A stretch of DNA of 64,000 bases from Candidatus Dechloromonas phosphorivorans (GTDB taxonomy: Bacteria; Pseudomonadota; Gammaproteobacteria; Burkholderiales; Rhodocyclaceae): NCBI GenBank assembly GCA_016721185.1, contig JADKIP010000014.1:124001-188000 (forward strand). Direction: 5' to 3'. Within the stretch, counting starts at the first letter, position 1; each line of letters begins with the position of its first letter. Made by a program: the position numbers and the translations under genes. Positions 1 through 9,385 of this stretch are shown here, piece by piece. Below the pieces are notes generated by a model. That model searched no databases, was not told where the DNA came from, and saw only the letters and a list, made by a program, of their open reading frames with translations.

Positions 1-198
1 GCGTGGTCTGGTGGGTTTGGAAAACGGAATCAGTCAGACCAACAATCTTCCCAAAGTCATGATCCGGCGCCGCAAAAAATGTTGGTTTGTGCTCAGTGTG
101 GCGTCTATTTTCCTGAGCGCGATGGTTTGAGCGATGGCGGGAAGGTTTATTGCTGCGAGGCGCATCGCCTTGCTTCGCGTGAAGCAGATGGCCGATGA
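1..198 (+). CDS. PP0621-family zinc-ribbon protein, C-terminal part
   Basis: The reading frame is open from base 1, so the gene starts outside the window; 65 residues are visible. It ends in a short Cys-rich module (LVCAQCG then VYCCEAHR) spaced like a small zinc ribbon, preceded by a polar Gln/Ser-rich linker. This matches the small PP0621 family often found just upstream of pilS in beta- and gammaproteobacteria. Its function is not known to me. The stop TGA overlaps the ATG of the next gene (ATGA), so the two are probably co-translated. The family call rests on the Cys motif and the position. Confidence 0.7.
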   Translation, partial: AWSGGFGKRNQSDQQSSQSHDPAPQKMLVCAQCGVYFPERDGLSDGGKVYCCEAHRLASREADGR

Positions 199-1805
199 CG
201 GATTGGCTTTCTTCAACCTGGGAGGCTAACTGGCGCTCCTTTCAGTATTTCAACCTGTACCGACTGCTGCTGGCCGGGTTTTTTCTCCTGGCCCTGATTT
301 TTCCGCATGAGTGGACGGGGCGGCTGAATCTGCTGCCGTCGCCGGCATTGTTTGTCTTGACTGGCGGCTACGTGCTGGGGGTGATTGGCGGTTTGTTGCT
401 GTCGATACATTGGCAGCAGCGCTTCAACTTGCAATTGACCTTGCAGGTGGTGGTCGATGTGCTTGTTGTCAGTCTGTTGATGTACGTGGCGGGTGGCGTG
501 AGCAGCGGATTGGGTATTTTGCTGATTGTGTCACTGGCGGCGGCAAGTCTGGTTGGGCGGGGGCGGCTAGTTCTTTTTTATGCGGCCCTCGCAACTTTGG
601 CGGTTTTGTTGTCGCAGATTTATGGGGTGGTGACCAAGGATTTTGATCAGACATCGATTGTTCAGGCGGGTCTGATTTCTGCGGGTTTTTTTGCCACCGC
701 GATTCTGGCCCGTTTGCTCGGTCAGCGGGTTATGGTCAATGAAGAATTGGCAAGGCGTCGGGGCGAGGCGCTTGAGAATCAAATACTGATTAGCTAGCGT
801 GTGGTTGAACGCATGCAGGATGGCGTGCTGATTATTGAGCGGGGCGGCTTTATTGGCCGTCATAACCCAGTGGCCTTTGAGATGCTTGGCTTGCCGGATG
901 ATGAGCGGGTGTTGCTGGAAAATTGCGCACCAACCCTGGCTGCAGCGCTGGCGGCGTGGCAGGCGGGCGACAATCTGGAAGCGGTTGAGTTTTTCGGGCG
1001 AGATAACTGTGAATTGCAGGCTCGTTTTGAACGAACGGCGAGTTCGGATGGGGAGGTATTGATCTTCCTGGAGGATGTGGGTCGGATAAAAGAGCACGCC
1101 CAGCAGTTGAAATTAGCCTCTTTGGGGCGGTTGACCGCAAGCATTGCCCATGAAATCCGTAATCCGCTTTCAGCCATCAGCCATGCGGGTGAGTTGTTGC
1201 GTGAGGAGCGGCGGGGCGAGATCCAGAGCCGCTTGTTGAATATTTTGAATGACAACGTTGCTCGCCTGGATCGTATCGTCAAGGATGTGCTGGAGGTGGG
1301 GCGGCAGAATCGTGCCCAACTCGAATTGCTCAGTCTTGACGAGTTCTGCCGGGATTTTGTGGCGCATTTTGTCAGCGCGGAAGGTTTGTTGCCGGGCATT
1401 GTCAGCCTGAAGCCTGTGCCAGCCATGCAAATCTGTTTCGACCGCTCGCATTTGCATCAAGTTTTATGGAATCTGGTGAGCAATGCCCTGCGGCACTCGA
1501 CTCGGGGGCAAGGAGCGGTTCGGATCGAGCCTATCCTTGCAAATGAGGCCGGGCGGGTAGAATTGCATGTGCTGGATGACGGTGCCGGTGTTGCGCTGGA
1601 GGATCGTCAGCAGATTTTTGAGCCGTTTTTTACGACGCACCATCAAGGAACCGGGCTTGGTTTGTTTATCGCCCGCGAGCTTTGTGTCGCCAACGGGGCG
1701 AGCCTTGAGTTGGCGATGGCCGCATCGTGCGGTCATTTTATTCTTGCCGGGAGAAGTGATACGTGTCTAATGCCAGAAGCGAACGACGGCCGCGTGGGGA
1801 ACTGA
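195..1805 (+). pseudogene. pilS: PilS-like sensor histidine kinase, interrupted by an in-frame amber stop
   Basis: PilS is the membrane kinase of the PilS-PilR pair that controls type IV pilin transcription. Bases 195-794 encode an N-terminal domain with about six hydrophobic segments. An in-frame TAG at 795-797 follows, and the same frame continues unbroken to 1805 with a PAS-like part (VVERMQDGVLII), the H-box (ASIAHEIRNPLSAI), an N-box (NLVSNALRHS) and a G-box (GTGLGLFIARE). The residue at the stop sits where a polar residue precedes RVVERM, so CAG to TAG is the simplest origin. A GTG at 801 could restart a soluble kinase fragment. The gene overlaps pilR by about 40 bases. The stop may be a real nonsense mutation or a base-call error; the family call is firm. 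Confidence 0.85.
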
Positions 1806-3112
1806 CGCGGGTTCTCGTCGTCGATGACGAGGCTGATATCCGGGAATTGATCGACCTGACGCTGGTTCGGATGGGTTTGGCGGCTGAGTGTGCCGGCTCC
1901 GTTGCAGAGGCAAAGGCGGCGCTGAACGCAGGAGTTTTCAGTTGTGTTTGACTGACATGCGTTTGCCGGATGGGGATGGATTGGAGATTGTCCGTTACAT
2001 CGGCGAGCATCACGTCCAGACGCCCGTTGCGGTCATTACCGCCTTCGGTAGTGCGGAAAATGCGGTGGCAGCGCTCAAGGCGGGAGCTTTTGACTATCTG
2101 GCCAAGCCGGTTGGCCTGAGCAATTGCGTGCCTTGATCAAGTCGGCGCTGCGCTTGCCGGACGGGGGGCGAGGTAGCGACGAGGCAATGCAAACGCTGGT
2201 CGGCGATTCGCCCAGCATGCAGCAGGTGCGGGCGATGATCGAAAAACTGGCACGCAGTCAGGCGCCCGTCTATATTTCCGGCGAGTCGGGAAGCGGCAAG
2301 GAGTTAGGAGCGAGACTGGTCCACGGCCGCAGCGCGCGTTGTGATGCGCCATTTGTCCCGGTCAACTGCGGCGCAATTCCGGAAAACCTGATGGAGAGCG
2401 AGTTCTTCGGTTATCGCAAAGGCGCTTTTACCGGTGCGGAGTCTGACCGTGAAGGTTTCTTTCAGGCGGCCAATGGCGGCACCCTGTTTTTGGACGAAGT
2501 GGCTGATTTGCCGCTCGCCATGCAGGTCAAGCTCTTGCGGGCGATTCAGGAAAAACGGGTGCGCAAAGTGGGTAGCGTGACCGAGGAGGTGGTGGATGTG
2601 CGCATTGTTTGCGCGACGCACCGTAACCTGCGCGAGTGTGTTGACAAAGGTACTTTCCGGCAGGATTTGTACTATCGCCTGAATGTGATCGAACTACGCA
2701 TGCCGCCCTTGCGCGAACGGCTGGAGGACATTGCGCCGCTGGTCGATTCCATCCTACAACGGTTATTCGGCAACGCGAGCCCTGATTTGTCGGCAGGTGC
2801 CTTGAAGGCGCTGCAGCTTTATCGTTTTCGGGGAATGTCCGCGAACTGGAGAATATTCTGGAGCGAGCCACGGCGCTGGGTTCCGGCGATCTGATCGAGG
2901 CCGAAGATCTGCATCTTGATGTGGATGAAATCGGTGGCGAGGCACTGGGCCGCGGTAGCGAAACGCTGGACGATTACCTCAATCGACTGGAGCGCCAAGC
3001 CATTCTTGAAGCCCTGCAGAAGACGGAGGGCAATCGCACTGCGGCGGCCCGCCAGTTGGGCGTAACCTTTCGTTCCATGCGCTATCGACTGGAACGGCTG
3101 GGTATTGAGTGA
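1763..3112 (+). pseudogene. pilR: PilR-like sigma-54 response regulator with three frameshifts
   Basis: The pieces join into a full NtrC-class regulator of about 450 residues: a receiver domain (VLVVDDEADI, phospho-acceptor in LTDMRLPDG, Lys in LAKPVG), an AAA+ domain with Walker A (GESGSGKE), the GAFTGA loop and a Walker B-like LFLDEVADL, and a Fis-type helix-turn-helix (NRTAAARQLGVTFRSMRYRL). Continuity needs one base restored at each of three places: a T-run at 1935-1938, near 2118-2120 (CTGAG for CTGGAG), and a G-run at 2830-2833. The start is GTG at 1763 inside the end of pilS. The last domain ends at 3112, where ampD begins. As written, no complete PilR can be made. Clustered one-base losses suggest sequencing error, but decay together with the pilS stop cannot be excluded. 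Confidence 0.87.
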
Positions 3113-3681
3113 TGGTGGATTGGCAAGAAGACGGCTGGCTGAATGGCGCTGCTTGCTTGCCATCGCCAAATTTTGGCGAGCGTCCGGCAGGAGGGCAGGT
3201 TTCCCTGATTGTCGTGCACAACATCAGCCTGCCGCCCGATGAGTTTGGTGGCGATTGGGTTGAGAAATTCTTTCTCAACCAGCTTGATCCTCAAGCTCAC
3301 CCTTATTTTTCGACGATTGCCGAAGCGCAGGTTTCAGCCCATTTTTATATTCGACGCGATGGCCGGGTGATCCAGTTTGTCGGCTGCGATCAGCGGGCCT
3401 GGCATGCTGGCCGCTCGCAGTGGTGCGCGCGTGAAAATTGCAACGACTATTCGGTCGGGATCGAGCTGGAAGGTTCCGACACCCAGCCATTCACCGCGGC
3501 GCAATATACTGCCTTGTGGATGGTGATCGATGCCTTGCGCGCCCGCTATCCGATCGCCGCCATCGCCGGTCATAGCGATATCGCGCCCGGGCGAAAAACC
3601 GACCCGGGGCCGTGTTTCGACTGGCTCGCCGTGCGCGCTCGCTATCCCGGGTTAGGCTTGCCGGGCGAAGTAACGACTTAG
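3112..3681 (+). CDS. ampD: 1,6-anhydro-N-acetylmuramyl-L-alanine amidase AmpD
   Basis: AmpD is a cytoplasmic zinc amidase that removes the stem peptide from anhydro-muropeptides in cell-wall recycling and, where AmpR is present, restrains beta-lactamase induction. The 189-residue length is normal. The expected zinc ligands are visible: His36 (VVHNIS), His154 (GHSDIAP) and Asp164 (KTDPG). SAHFYIRRDG and the WHAG element are typical of the amidase_2 fold. I chose ATG 3112, which overlaps the pilR stop, over the GTG one codon earlier. The 3' end overlaps the convergent aminotransferase by about 30 bases. No signal peptide is seen, as expected for AmpD. Confidence 0.93.
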   Translation: MVDWQEDGWLNGAACLPSPNFGERPAGGQVSLIVVHNISLPPDEFGGDWVEKFFLNQLDPQAHPYFSTIAEAQVSAHFYIRRDGRVIQFVGCDQRAWHAGRSQWCARENCNDYSVGIELEGSDTQPFTAAQYTALWMVIDALRARYPIAAIAGHSDIAPGRKTDPGPCFDWLAVRARYPGLGLPGEVTT

Positions 3682-4843
3682 CCGCTCGGCAGCCTCGGCC
3701 AGGCGGTCGACGCTTGTGGTGTAGGCAAAGCGGATATGCTTTTCCGGGGCATTACTGCCAAAATCCAGACCGGGTGTGGCGGCAACGCCCACCGTTTCGA
3801 GCAGGTCTCTGGCCAGCACGAAGCTGTCGTCGCACAATCCCGAGCAATCGCAATAGAGATAAAAAGCACCTTCCGGGCGGGCGGTAATCCGGAAGCCAAT
3901 GCGCTCCAAAGCGGGTGCGAGGAAATCCCTGCGCTGGCGAAACTCGGCTCGGCGAGCTTCAAGGATGGCGATGGTTGCCGGCTCGAAAGCGGCGAGGGCG
4001 CCGTACTGCGCCGGCGCTGACGGGCAAAGCGTCAGGTTTTGCGCTAGCTTTCGATGTCACGCTGGTAAGCCTCGGGGATCACCATCCAGCCCAGGCGCCA
4101 GCCCGTCATCTGAAAATATTTGGAGAAGCTGTTGATTACCCAGATGTCGTCACCAGCAGCGCAAGCCGTTGGCGCATCTATTTCATCCCCCAATGGGCCT
4201 TCCTTCGGGGCGTAAGTCAAGCCGTGGTAAATCTCATCAACCAGAAAATGGCCTTCCAGCTCGCGACAGGTTTCGGCCAGCGCCTTGATTTCCGCTAGCG
4301 TTAGCAGCGTGCCAGTCGGGTTGGCCGGCGAGGCAACGAGCAGACCGGCAGTTCTGGCGTTCCAGTGCTGGCGCAGGAGCGCTGGCGTCGGCTGGAAGTT
4401 GGTTTCCGGGCCGACCGGGATGTGCTGCGGTCGACCCTCATAAACCCGCAAAATATGGCGGTTGCACGGATAGCCGGGATCAGTCAGCAGCCATTCGCTC
4501 CCCGGGTCAGCCAGGCAAGCAAAGGCCAGATTGAGTGCGCCGGAAGCGCCGTTGGTAATGACGATTCGACGGGCCGGTACATCGACGCCATAACGGCTGC
4601 GATAGAAATCCGAAATTTTCTGCCGTAACTCAGGCAGGCCGAGCGACTGGTGTAAAGCGTTTTTCCGCTATTTATCGCGTCGACCGCAGCATTGGCGATC
4701 GGCGCTGGCGTCGGAAAGTCCGGTTCGCCAACTTCCATATGGATGATGTCGCGACCTTCGGCTTCCAGCTGACGGGCGCGGGTCAGCAGTTCAACCACAT
4801 GAAACGGGGAAATATCGGCAAGGCGTTGAGCTGGGCGGTACAT
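3652..4843 (-). pseudogene. Class I/II PLP aminotransferase with two frameshifts
   Basis: Pieced together this is a 390-400 residue fold-type I aminotransferase of the AspC/AlaC kind. It shows the N-terminal HMEVGEPDFPTP, the PLP region ASPANPTGT, FLVDEIYHGL, and the lysine-bearing NSFSKYFQMTGWRLGW. The start ATG at 4843 has a GGAG ribosome site five bases upstream. One base is missing near 4653 (between LYTS and LGLPELR) and one A on the coding strand at the run 4049-4051 (DIE-KLAQNL), which splits the frame in three. The final frame ends at 3652 inside ampD. Substrate cannot be read from sequence. The indels look technical because each flanking segment is well conserved. Confidence 0.83.
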
Positions 4844-4854
4844 GGTTTCTCCAA

Positions 4855-4893
4855 AGAAAACGGCCACCGAGTTTGGCAACCCGGTGGCCGTTT
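4855..4893 (-). terminator. Rho-independent terminator of pckG
   Basis: A perfect 12-bp stem (AAACGGCCACCG at 4858-4869 pairing with 4882-4893) with a 12-base loop is followed on the minus strand by TTTTCTTT. It lies just after the pckG stop and immediately before the aminotransferase ribosome site, so it separates the two minus-strand genes. Confidence 0.85.
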
Positions 4894-4913
4894 GATCAAA
4901 GCTTCAACAGTGA

Positions 4914-6758
4914 TCAGGCAGCGTCTTTGAAGATGCCCATTTCAAACAGTTCGCGCTTGAGAACGAGTTCGCGCGGCATTTTTTCGCCCATCTTGTCGAA
5001 CCACTCCTTGTGGCCAGCCAATTCGGCCTTCCAGGCATCAGGGTCGATCTGGCTCAACGCTTCGAATTCAGCCTTGTTGATTTCCAGACCGGTCCAGTCG
5101 ATGTCCTCGAATTTCGGCATCCAGCCCAGCACGGTTTCCTTGGCAGCAATGGTGCCCTTGCAACGCTGAACGATCCATTTCAGAACGCGCATGTTGTCGC
5201 CAAAGCCCGGCCACATGAATTCGCCATTTTCGTTCAGGCGGAACCAATTGACGCAGAAAATCTTCGGTGTCGCATCGACAGTTTTGCCCATCTTCAACCA
5301 ATGGTTGAAGTAATCACCCATGTGGTAGCCGCAGAAAGGCAGCATGGCAAACGGGTCGCGGCGGACAACGCCCTGCTGGCCGAAAGCGGCAGCGGTGGTT
5401 TCGGAGCCGAGGGTGGCAGCCATATAGACGCCGTAGTTCCAGTTAAAGGCTTCGTATACCAGCGGTACGGTGGTGGCGCGACGGCCGCCGAAGATGAAGG
5501 CGGAAATCGGCACGCCAGCCGGATCTTCCCAGGCGCTGTCAACCGACGGGCACTGGCTGGCCGGGGCGGTGAAGCGGGAGTTGGCGTGGGCGGCTTTCTT
5601 GCCAGCCTTGCCATCTTCCGGTGTCCAGTCGTTACCTTGCCAGTCGATCAGGTGATCCGGCGCCTGCTTGGTCAGGCCTTCCCACCAGACATCGCCGTCG
5701 TCGGTCAACGCGACGTTGGTGAAGATGATGTTTTCCTTCAACGTCGCCAGCGCGTTGAAGTTGGTCTTTTCGGAGGTGCCCGGAGCAACGCCGAAGAAGC
5801 CGGCTTCCGGGTTGATGGCGTAGAAACGGGTGACACCATCCTTGTCGACGCGCGGCTTGATCCAGGCGATATCGTCACCGATGGTGGTAATTTTCCAGCC
5901 GTCCAGCGACTTGGGCGGAATCAGCATGGCGAAGTTGGTCTTGCCACAGGCTGACGGGAAAGCGGCGGCGACGTAGCTCTTTTCTCCATCCGGGGATTCG
6001 ACGCCGAGAATCAGCATGTGTTCGGCCAGCCAGCCCTGATCGCGTGCCATGTTGGAGGCGATACGCAATGCAAAGCACTTCTTGCCGAGCAGGGCGTTGC
6101 CACCGTAGCCAGAGCCGTAGGACCAGATTTCACGGGTTTCCGGGTAATGGACGATGTACTTGACGGTCGGGTTGCAAGGCCATTTGGCATCCTGCTGGCC
6201 CGGCTCAAGCGGTGCGCCGACGGTGTGAATGCAAGGCACGAATTCGCCATCGCTGCCGAGCACGTCGAATACCTTTTTGCCCATGCGGGTCATCGTGCGC
6301 ATGTTGGTCACGACGTAGGCTGAGTCGGTGATTTCAAAGCCAATGTGAGCGATCGGTGAGCCAAGCGGACCCATCGAGAAGGGGATCACGTACATCGTGC
6401 GGCCCTTCATGCAGCCCTTGAACACGCCATTCAGCGTCTCGCGCATGACGGCAGGCTCTTCCCAGTTATTGGTCGGGCCGGCATCTTCTTTTTTGGCGGA
6501 ACAGATGTAGGTACGGTCTTCAACACGCGCCACGTCGGACGGGTCGGAGAAAGCCAGATAAGAGTTCGGGCGCTTTTTCTCGTTGAGTTTGATCAGCGTG
6601 CCGGCTTCTACCATTTCGGCACACAAGCGGTCATACTCTTCTTGCGAGCCATCGGCCCAATGGATTCGGTCCGGCTGAGTCAATTCTGCGATTTCGGCAA
6701 CCCATTTTTTCAGGGCTTCGTGTTTGACGTAGTCGGGTGCATTCAGCGGTGCGGTCAT
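4914..6758 (-). CDS. pckG: Phosphoenolpyruvate carboxykinase (GTP)
   Basis: The enzyme interconverts oxaloacetate plus GTP with phosphoenolpyruvate, CO2 and GDP in gluconeogenesis. The product has 614 residues, the usual size of the GTP class. Visible hallmarks are the nucleotide P-loop FPSACGKTNFAML near residue 267, IGDDIAWIKP, the metal-site region CGYHMGDYFNHW, and FGGRRATTVPLVYEA. ATG 6758 is chosen over an upstream start because MTAPLNAPDY begins the conserved region and AGAAAGAGA lies upstream. It diverges from maeB across a 244-base gap with AT-rich promoter-like stretches. With maeB it forms a C4/C3 node, so expression is probably tuned by growth on organic acids. The reading frame is intact. 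Confidence 0.96.
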   Translation of the reverse strand: MTAPLNAPDYVKHEALKKWVAEIAELTQPDRIHWADGSQEEYDRLCAEMVEAGTLIKLNEKKRPNSYLAFSDPSDVARVEDRTYICSAKKEDAGPTNNWEEPAVMRETLNGVFKGCMKGRTMYVIPFSMGPLGSPIAHIGFEITDSAYVVTNMRTMTRMGKKVFDVLGSDGEFVPCIHTVGAPLEPGQQDAKWPCNPTVKYIVHYPETREIWSYGSGYGGNALLGKKCFALRIASNMARDQGWLAEHMLILGVESPDGEKSYVAAAFPSACGKTNFAMLIPPKSLDGWKITTIGDDIAWIKPRVDKDGVTRFYAINPEAGFFGVAPGTSEKTNFNALATLKENIIFTNVALTDDGDVWWEGLTKQAPDHLIDWQGNDWTPEDGKAGKKAAHANSRFTAPASQCPSVDSAWEDPAGVPISAFIFGGRRATTVPLVYEAFNWNYGVYMAATLGSETTAAAFGQQGVVRRDPFAMLPFCGYHMGDYFNHWLKMGKTVDATPKIFCVNWFRLNENGEFMWPGFGDNMRVLKWIVQRCKGTIAAKETVLGWMPKFEDIDWTGLEINKAEFEALSQIDPDAWKAELAGHKEWFDKMGEKMPRELVLKRELFEMGIFKDAA

Positions 6759-7002
6759 GGCGGTGTCTCTTTCTAAGTTACTGAAATAACAAAGTTTCAC
6801 GCCAGTCGCCGGGAGTCGCTACCAAGACAGATAGCGGCACGAAAGCCGTCGGCTGGGAAGCCCGTAATTATGCCTTAACTGAGGGTAAACATCCACTTGA
6901 CTTAATTTTCTAGGTGTTTTCCGACAGTGAAAGCATTGGATTTTTGCGATAAAATATTGCGTAATTCAAAATCGTATTTCACGATATAAAACGGAGGAAG
7001 AC

Positions 7003-9282
7003 ATGGATCCCAGGCAACTTCGCGAAGCAGCGCTCTATTACCACCGTAATCCCAAGCCGGGCAAAATTGCGGTTACCCCGATCAAGCAGCTCACCAATCA
7101 GTACGATTTAGCCTTGGCTTATTCGCCGGGTGTTGCCTTCGCCTGCGAAGAAATCGTTGCCGACCCGCGTGAAGCCAGCACGCTCACATCCCGTGCAAAT
7201 CTGGTCGGTGTGATCACCAATGGCACCGCAGTGCTGGGCCTGGGCGCGATTGGCCCACTCGCCGCCAAGCCAGTGATGGAAGGCAAGGGCGTACTGTTCA
7301 AAAAATTCGCCAATATTGATGTGTTCGATTTGGAGATCGAAGAGCGCGATCCGGACAAACTGATCGATATCATTGCTTCCCTGGAGCCCACTTTCGGTGG
7401 CATCAATTTGGAAGATATCAAGGCGCCCGAGTGTTTCTACATCGAGAAAAAACTCCGCGAGCGGATGAAAATCCCTGTTTTTCATGACGATCAACACGGC
7501 ACGGCGATTGTGGTTGGCGCGGCAGTATTGAATGGCCTCCATTTGATCGGCAAGGATCTTTCAAAGGTAAAGATCGTTACGTCCGGCGCGGGTGCTGCGG
7601 CGCTTGCCTGCCTCGATTTGTTGGTCATGCTCGGTGCGCCGCCCTCTAATATTTGGGTGACCGATATCAAGGGTCTGGTCTATGAAGGTCGCGTCGAAGA
7701 AATGGACGAGATCAAGGCGCGCTATGTCAAAAAGACCGATGCCCGCACGCTGAGCGAGGCGATTGAAGGCGCCGATGTCTTCCTTGGGCTTTCTGCCGGC
7801 GGCGTCATGAAACCGGAAATGGTGGCCAAAATGGCCGCTAATCCGCTGATCATGGCGCTGGCCAATCCGACGCCGGAAATCACGCCGGAACTGATCAAGA
7901 GCGTCCGCAGTGATGCGATTATTTGTACCGGCCGTTCGGACTATCCGAATCAGGTCAATAACGTGCTCTGTTTCCCCTTCATCTTCCGTGGTGCGCTTGA
8001 TGTCGGCGCAACAACGATCACTGAAGAAATGAAGATGGCCGCAGTCAAGGCGATTGCCGAGTTGGCGCGTGCCGAGCAGTCAGAAGTCGCGGCCCGGGCT
8101 TATGGCGAGAAAGTAGCCAGCTTTGGCCCGGAATACCTGATTCCCAATCCTTTTGATCCGCGCCTGATCGTCAAGATCGCCCCGGCAGTGGCCAAAGCCG
8201 GTATGGATTCCGGTGTCGCCACTCGCCCGATCACGGACTGGGATGCCTACCTCCAGGGCCTCAACGAGTTCGTCTACCACTCCGGCATGATCATGAAGCC
8301 GGTCTTCTCGCAAGCCAAGATGGCGCCGAAGCGCATCGTCTTTGCCGAAGGCGAAGATGAGCGTGTCTTGCGTGCGGTGCAGGTGATTCGCGATGAAGGT
8401 ATTGCCAGCCCGATCCTGATCGGACGCAGTGTGGAGATCAAGCGCCGTATCGAGTCTGCCGGTCTGCGCATTCGTGAGGGTGAGGATTTTGAGATCGTTC
8501 ATTCCGATAACTGCCCGTTCTTTGACGAGCATTTCGAAGAATTCTGGCAGACCTATCACCGGATGACCGAGCGTCGAGGCGTTTCTCCGGATTACGCACG
8601 CCGCGAAGTACGTCGCCGCGCCACCCTTTACGGTTCCTTGATGGTGCATCTGGGCTACGCTGATGGCTTGATCTGCGGCACCTTCGGCCGTCATGAAACG
8701 CACCGCGAATATGTTCAGAGCGTGATCGGTACGCAGCCAGGTCTGGATCGTTATTACGCGATGAACCTGCTGATGTTGCCCGGGCGAACCGTTTTCATTG
8801 GTGACACCTACGTCAATTACGAGCCGACCGCTGAGCAACTGGCCGACATGACCTTGCTGGCCGCTGAGGAAATTCGTAATTTCGGCATTCAGCCCAAGGT
8901 GGCGTTGTTGTCGCACTCAACTTTCGGTACGGAAAATACCCCAACCTCAATCAAGATGCGTCAAGTCCTGGCCATGTTGAATGAACGGGCGCCGGAGCTG
9001 GAAGTCGAGGGTGAAATGCACGGTGACGCAGCGCTCGATGAGCATATTCGCCTCGCCGCCTTCCCTAGTTCCAAGCTCAAGGGCCAGGCCAATTTGCTGG
9101 TCATGCCGACACTGGATGCCGCCAATATTTCCTTCAACCTGCTCAAGGTTGCGGCTGGTGACAACTTGACGGTTGGCCCGGTTTTGTTGGGTGCAGCCAA
9201 GCCAGTCAATATCTTGACGCCGACCGCCACCGTTCGTCGCATTGTCAATATGACGGCGCTGACTGTGGTAGACGCTGTATAA
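7003..9282 (+). CDS. maeB: NADP-dependent malic enzyme with C-terminal phosphotransacetylase domain
   Basis: This enzyme decarboxylates malate to pyruvate with NADP. The 759-residue size fits the MaeB hybrid form. Residues 1-420 hold the malic part: the catalytic Tyr in AYSPGVA, the Lys-rich GKGVLFKKFANIDVFDLEI, the metal ligands in FHDDQHGTA, and a Rossmann GAGAAALACLDLL near 195. Residues 430-759 match phosphate acetyl/butyryltransferase (RIVFAEGEDERVLRA, GDTYVNYEPTAEQLA), a domain that in MaeB is thought to sense acetyl-CoA rather than catalyse. The ATG at 7003 has GGAGGA eight bases upstream. The gene diverges from pckG and is followed by an AT-rich gap before pbpG. Confidence 0.96.
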   Translation: MDPRQLREAALYYHRNPKPGKIAVTPIKQLTNQYDLALAYSPGVAFACEEIVADPREASTLTSRANLVGVITNGTAVLGLGAIGPLAAKPVMEGKGVLFKKFANIDVFDLEIEERDPDKLIDIIASLEPTFGGINLEDIKAPECFYIEKKLRERMKIPVFHDDQHGTAIVVGAAVLNGLHLIGKDLSKVKIVTSGAGAAALACLDLLVMLGAPPSNIWVTDIKGLVYEGRVEEMDEIKARYVKKTDARTLSEAIEGADVFLGLSAGGVMKPEMVAKMAANPLIMALANPTPEITPELIKSVRSDAIICTGRSDYPNQVNNVLCFPFIFRGALDVGATTITEEMKMAAVKAIAELARAEQSEVAARAYGEKVASFGPEYLIPNPFDPRLIVKIAPAVAKAGMDSGVATRPITDWDAYLQGLNEFVYHSGMIMKPVFSQAKMAPKRIVFAEGEDERVLRAVQVIRDEGIASPILIGRSVEIKRRIESAGLRIREGEDFEIVHSDNCPFFDEHFEEFWQTYHRMTERRGVSPDYARREVRRRATLYGSLMVHLGYADGLICGTFGRHETHREYVQSVIGTQPGLDRYYAMNLLMLPGRTVFIGDTYVNYEPTAEQLADMTLLAAEEIRNFGIQPKVALLSHSTFGTENTPTSIKMRQVLAMLNERAPELEVEGEMHGDAALDEHIRLAAFPSSKLKGQANLLVMPTLDAANISFNLLKVAAGDNLTVGPVLLGAAKPVNILTPTATVRRIVNMTALTVVDAV

Positions 9283-9385
9283 ATTTTTGCTTTAAGTTAT
9301 TGCTGTATCTGCTTATTTTTATTGAATTTTCACTACCTCCTGCTAAACTGAGCTACAATTTCTCGGTGTTAGCAGGAGATCGTGA

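Noticed and set aside
795..797. Programmed read-through or recoding of the pilS amber codon
   Set aside because: No recoding element or read-through context is evident, and neighbouring pilR also carries lesions, so mutation or sequencing error is simpler.
5010..5954. 314-codon open frame on the plus strand inside pckG
   Set aside because: It lies antisense to a fully conserved enzyme; its composition (Gly/Val/Arg-rich) and lack of motif or ribosome site mark it as a shadow of a GC-rich gene.
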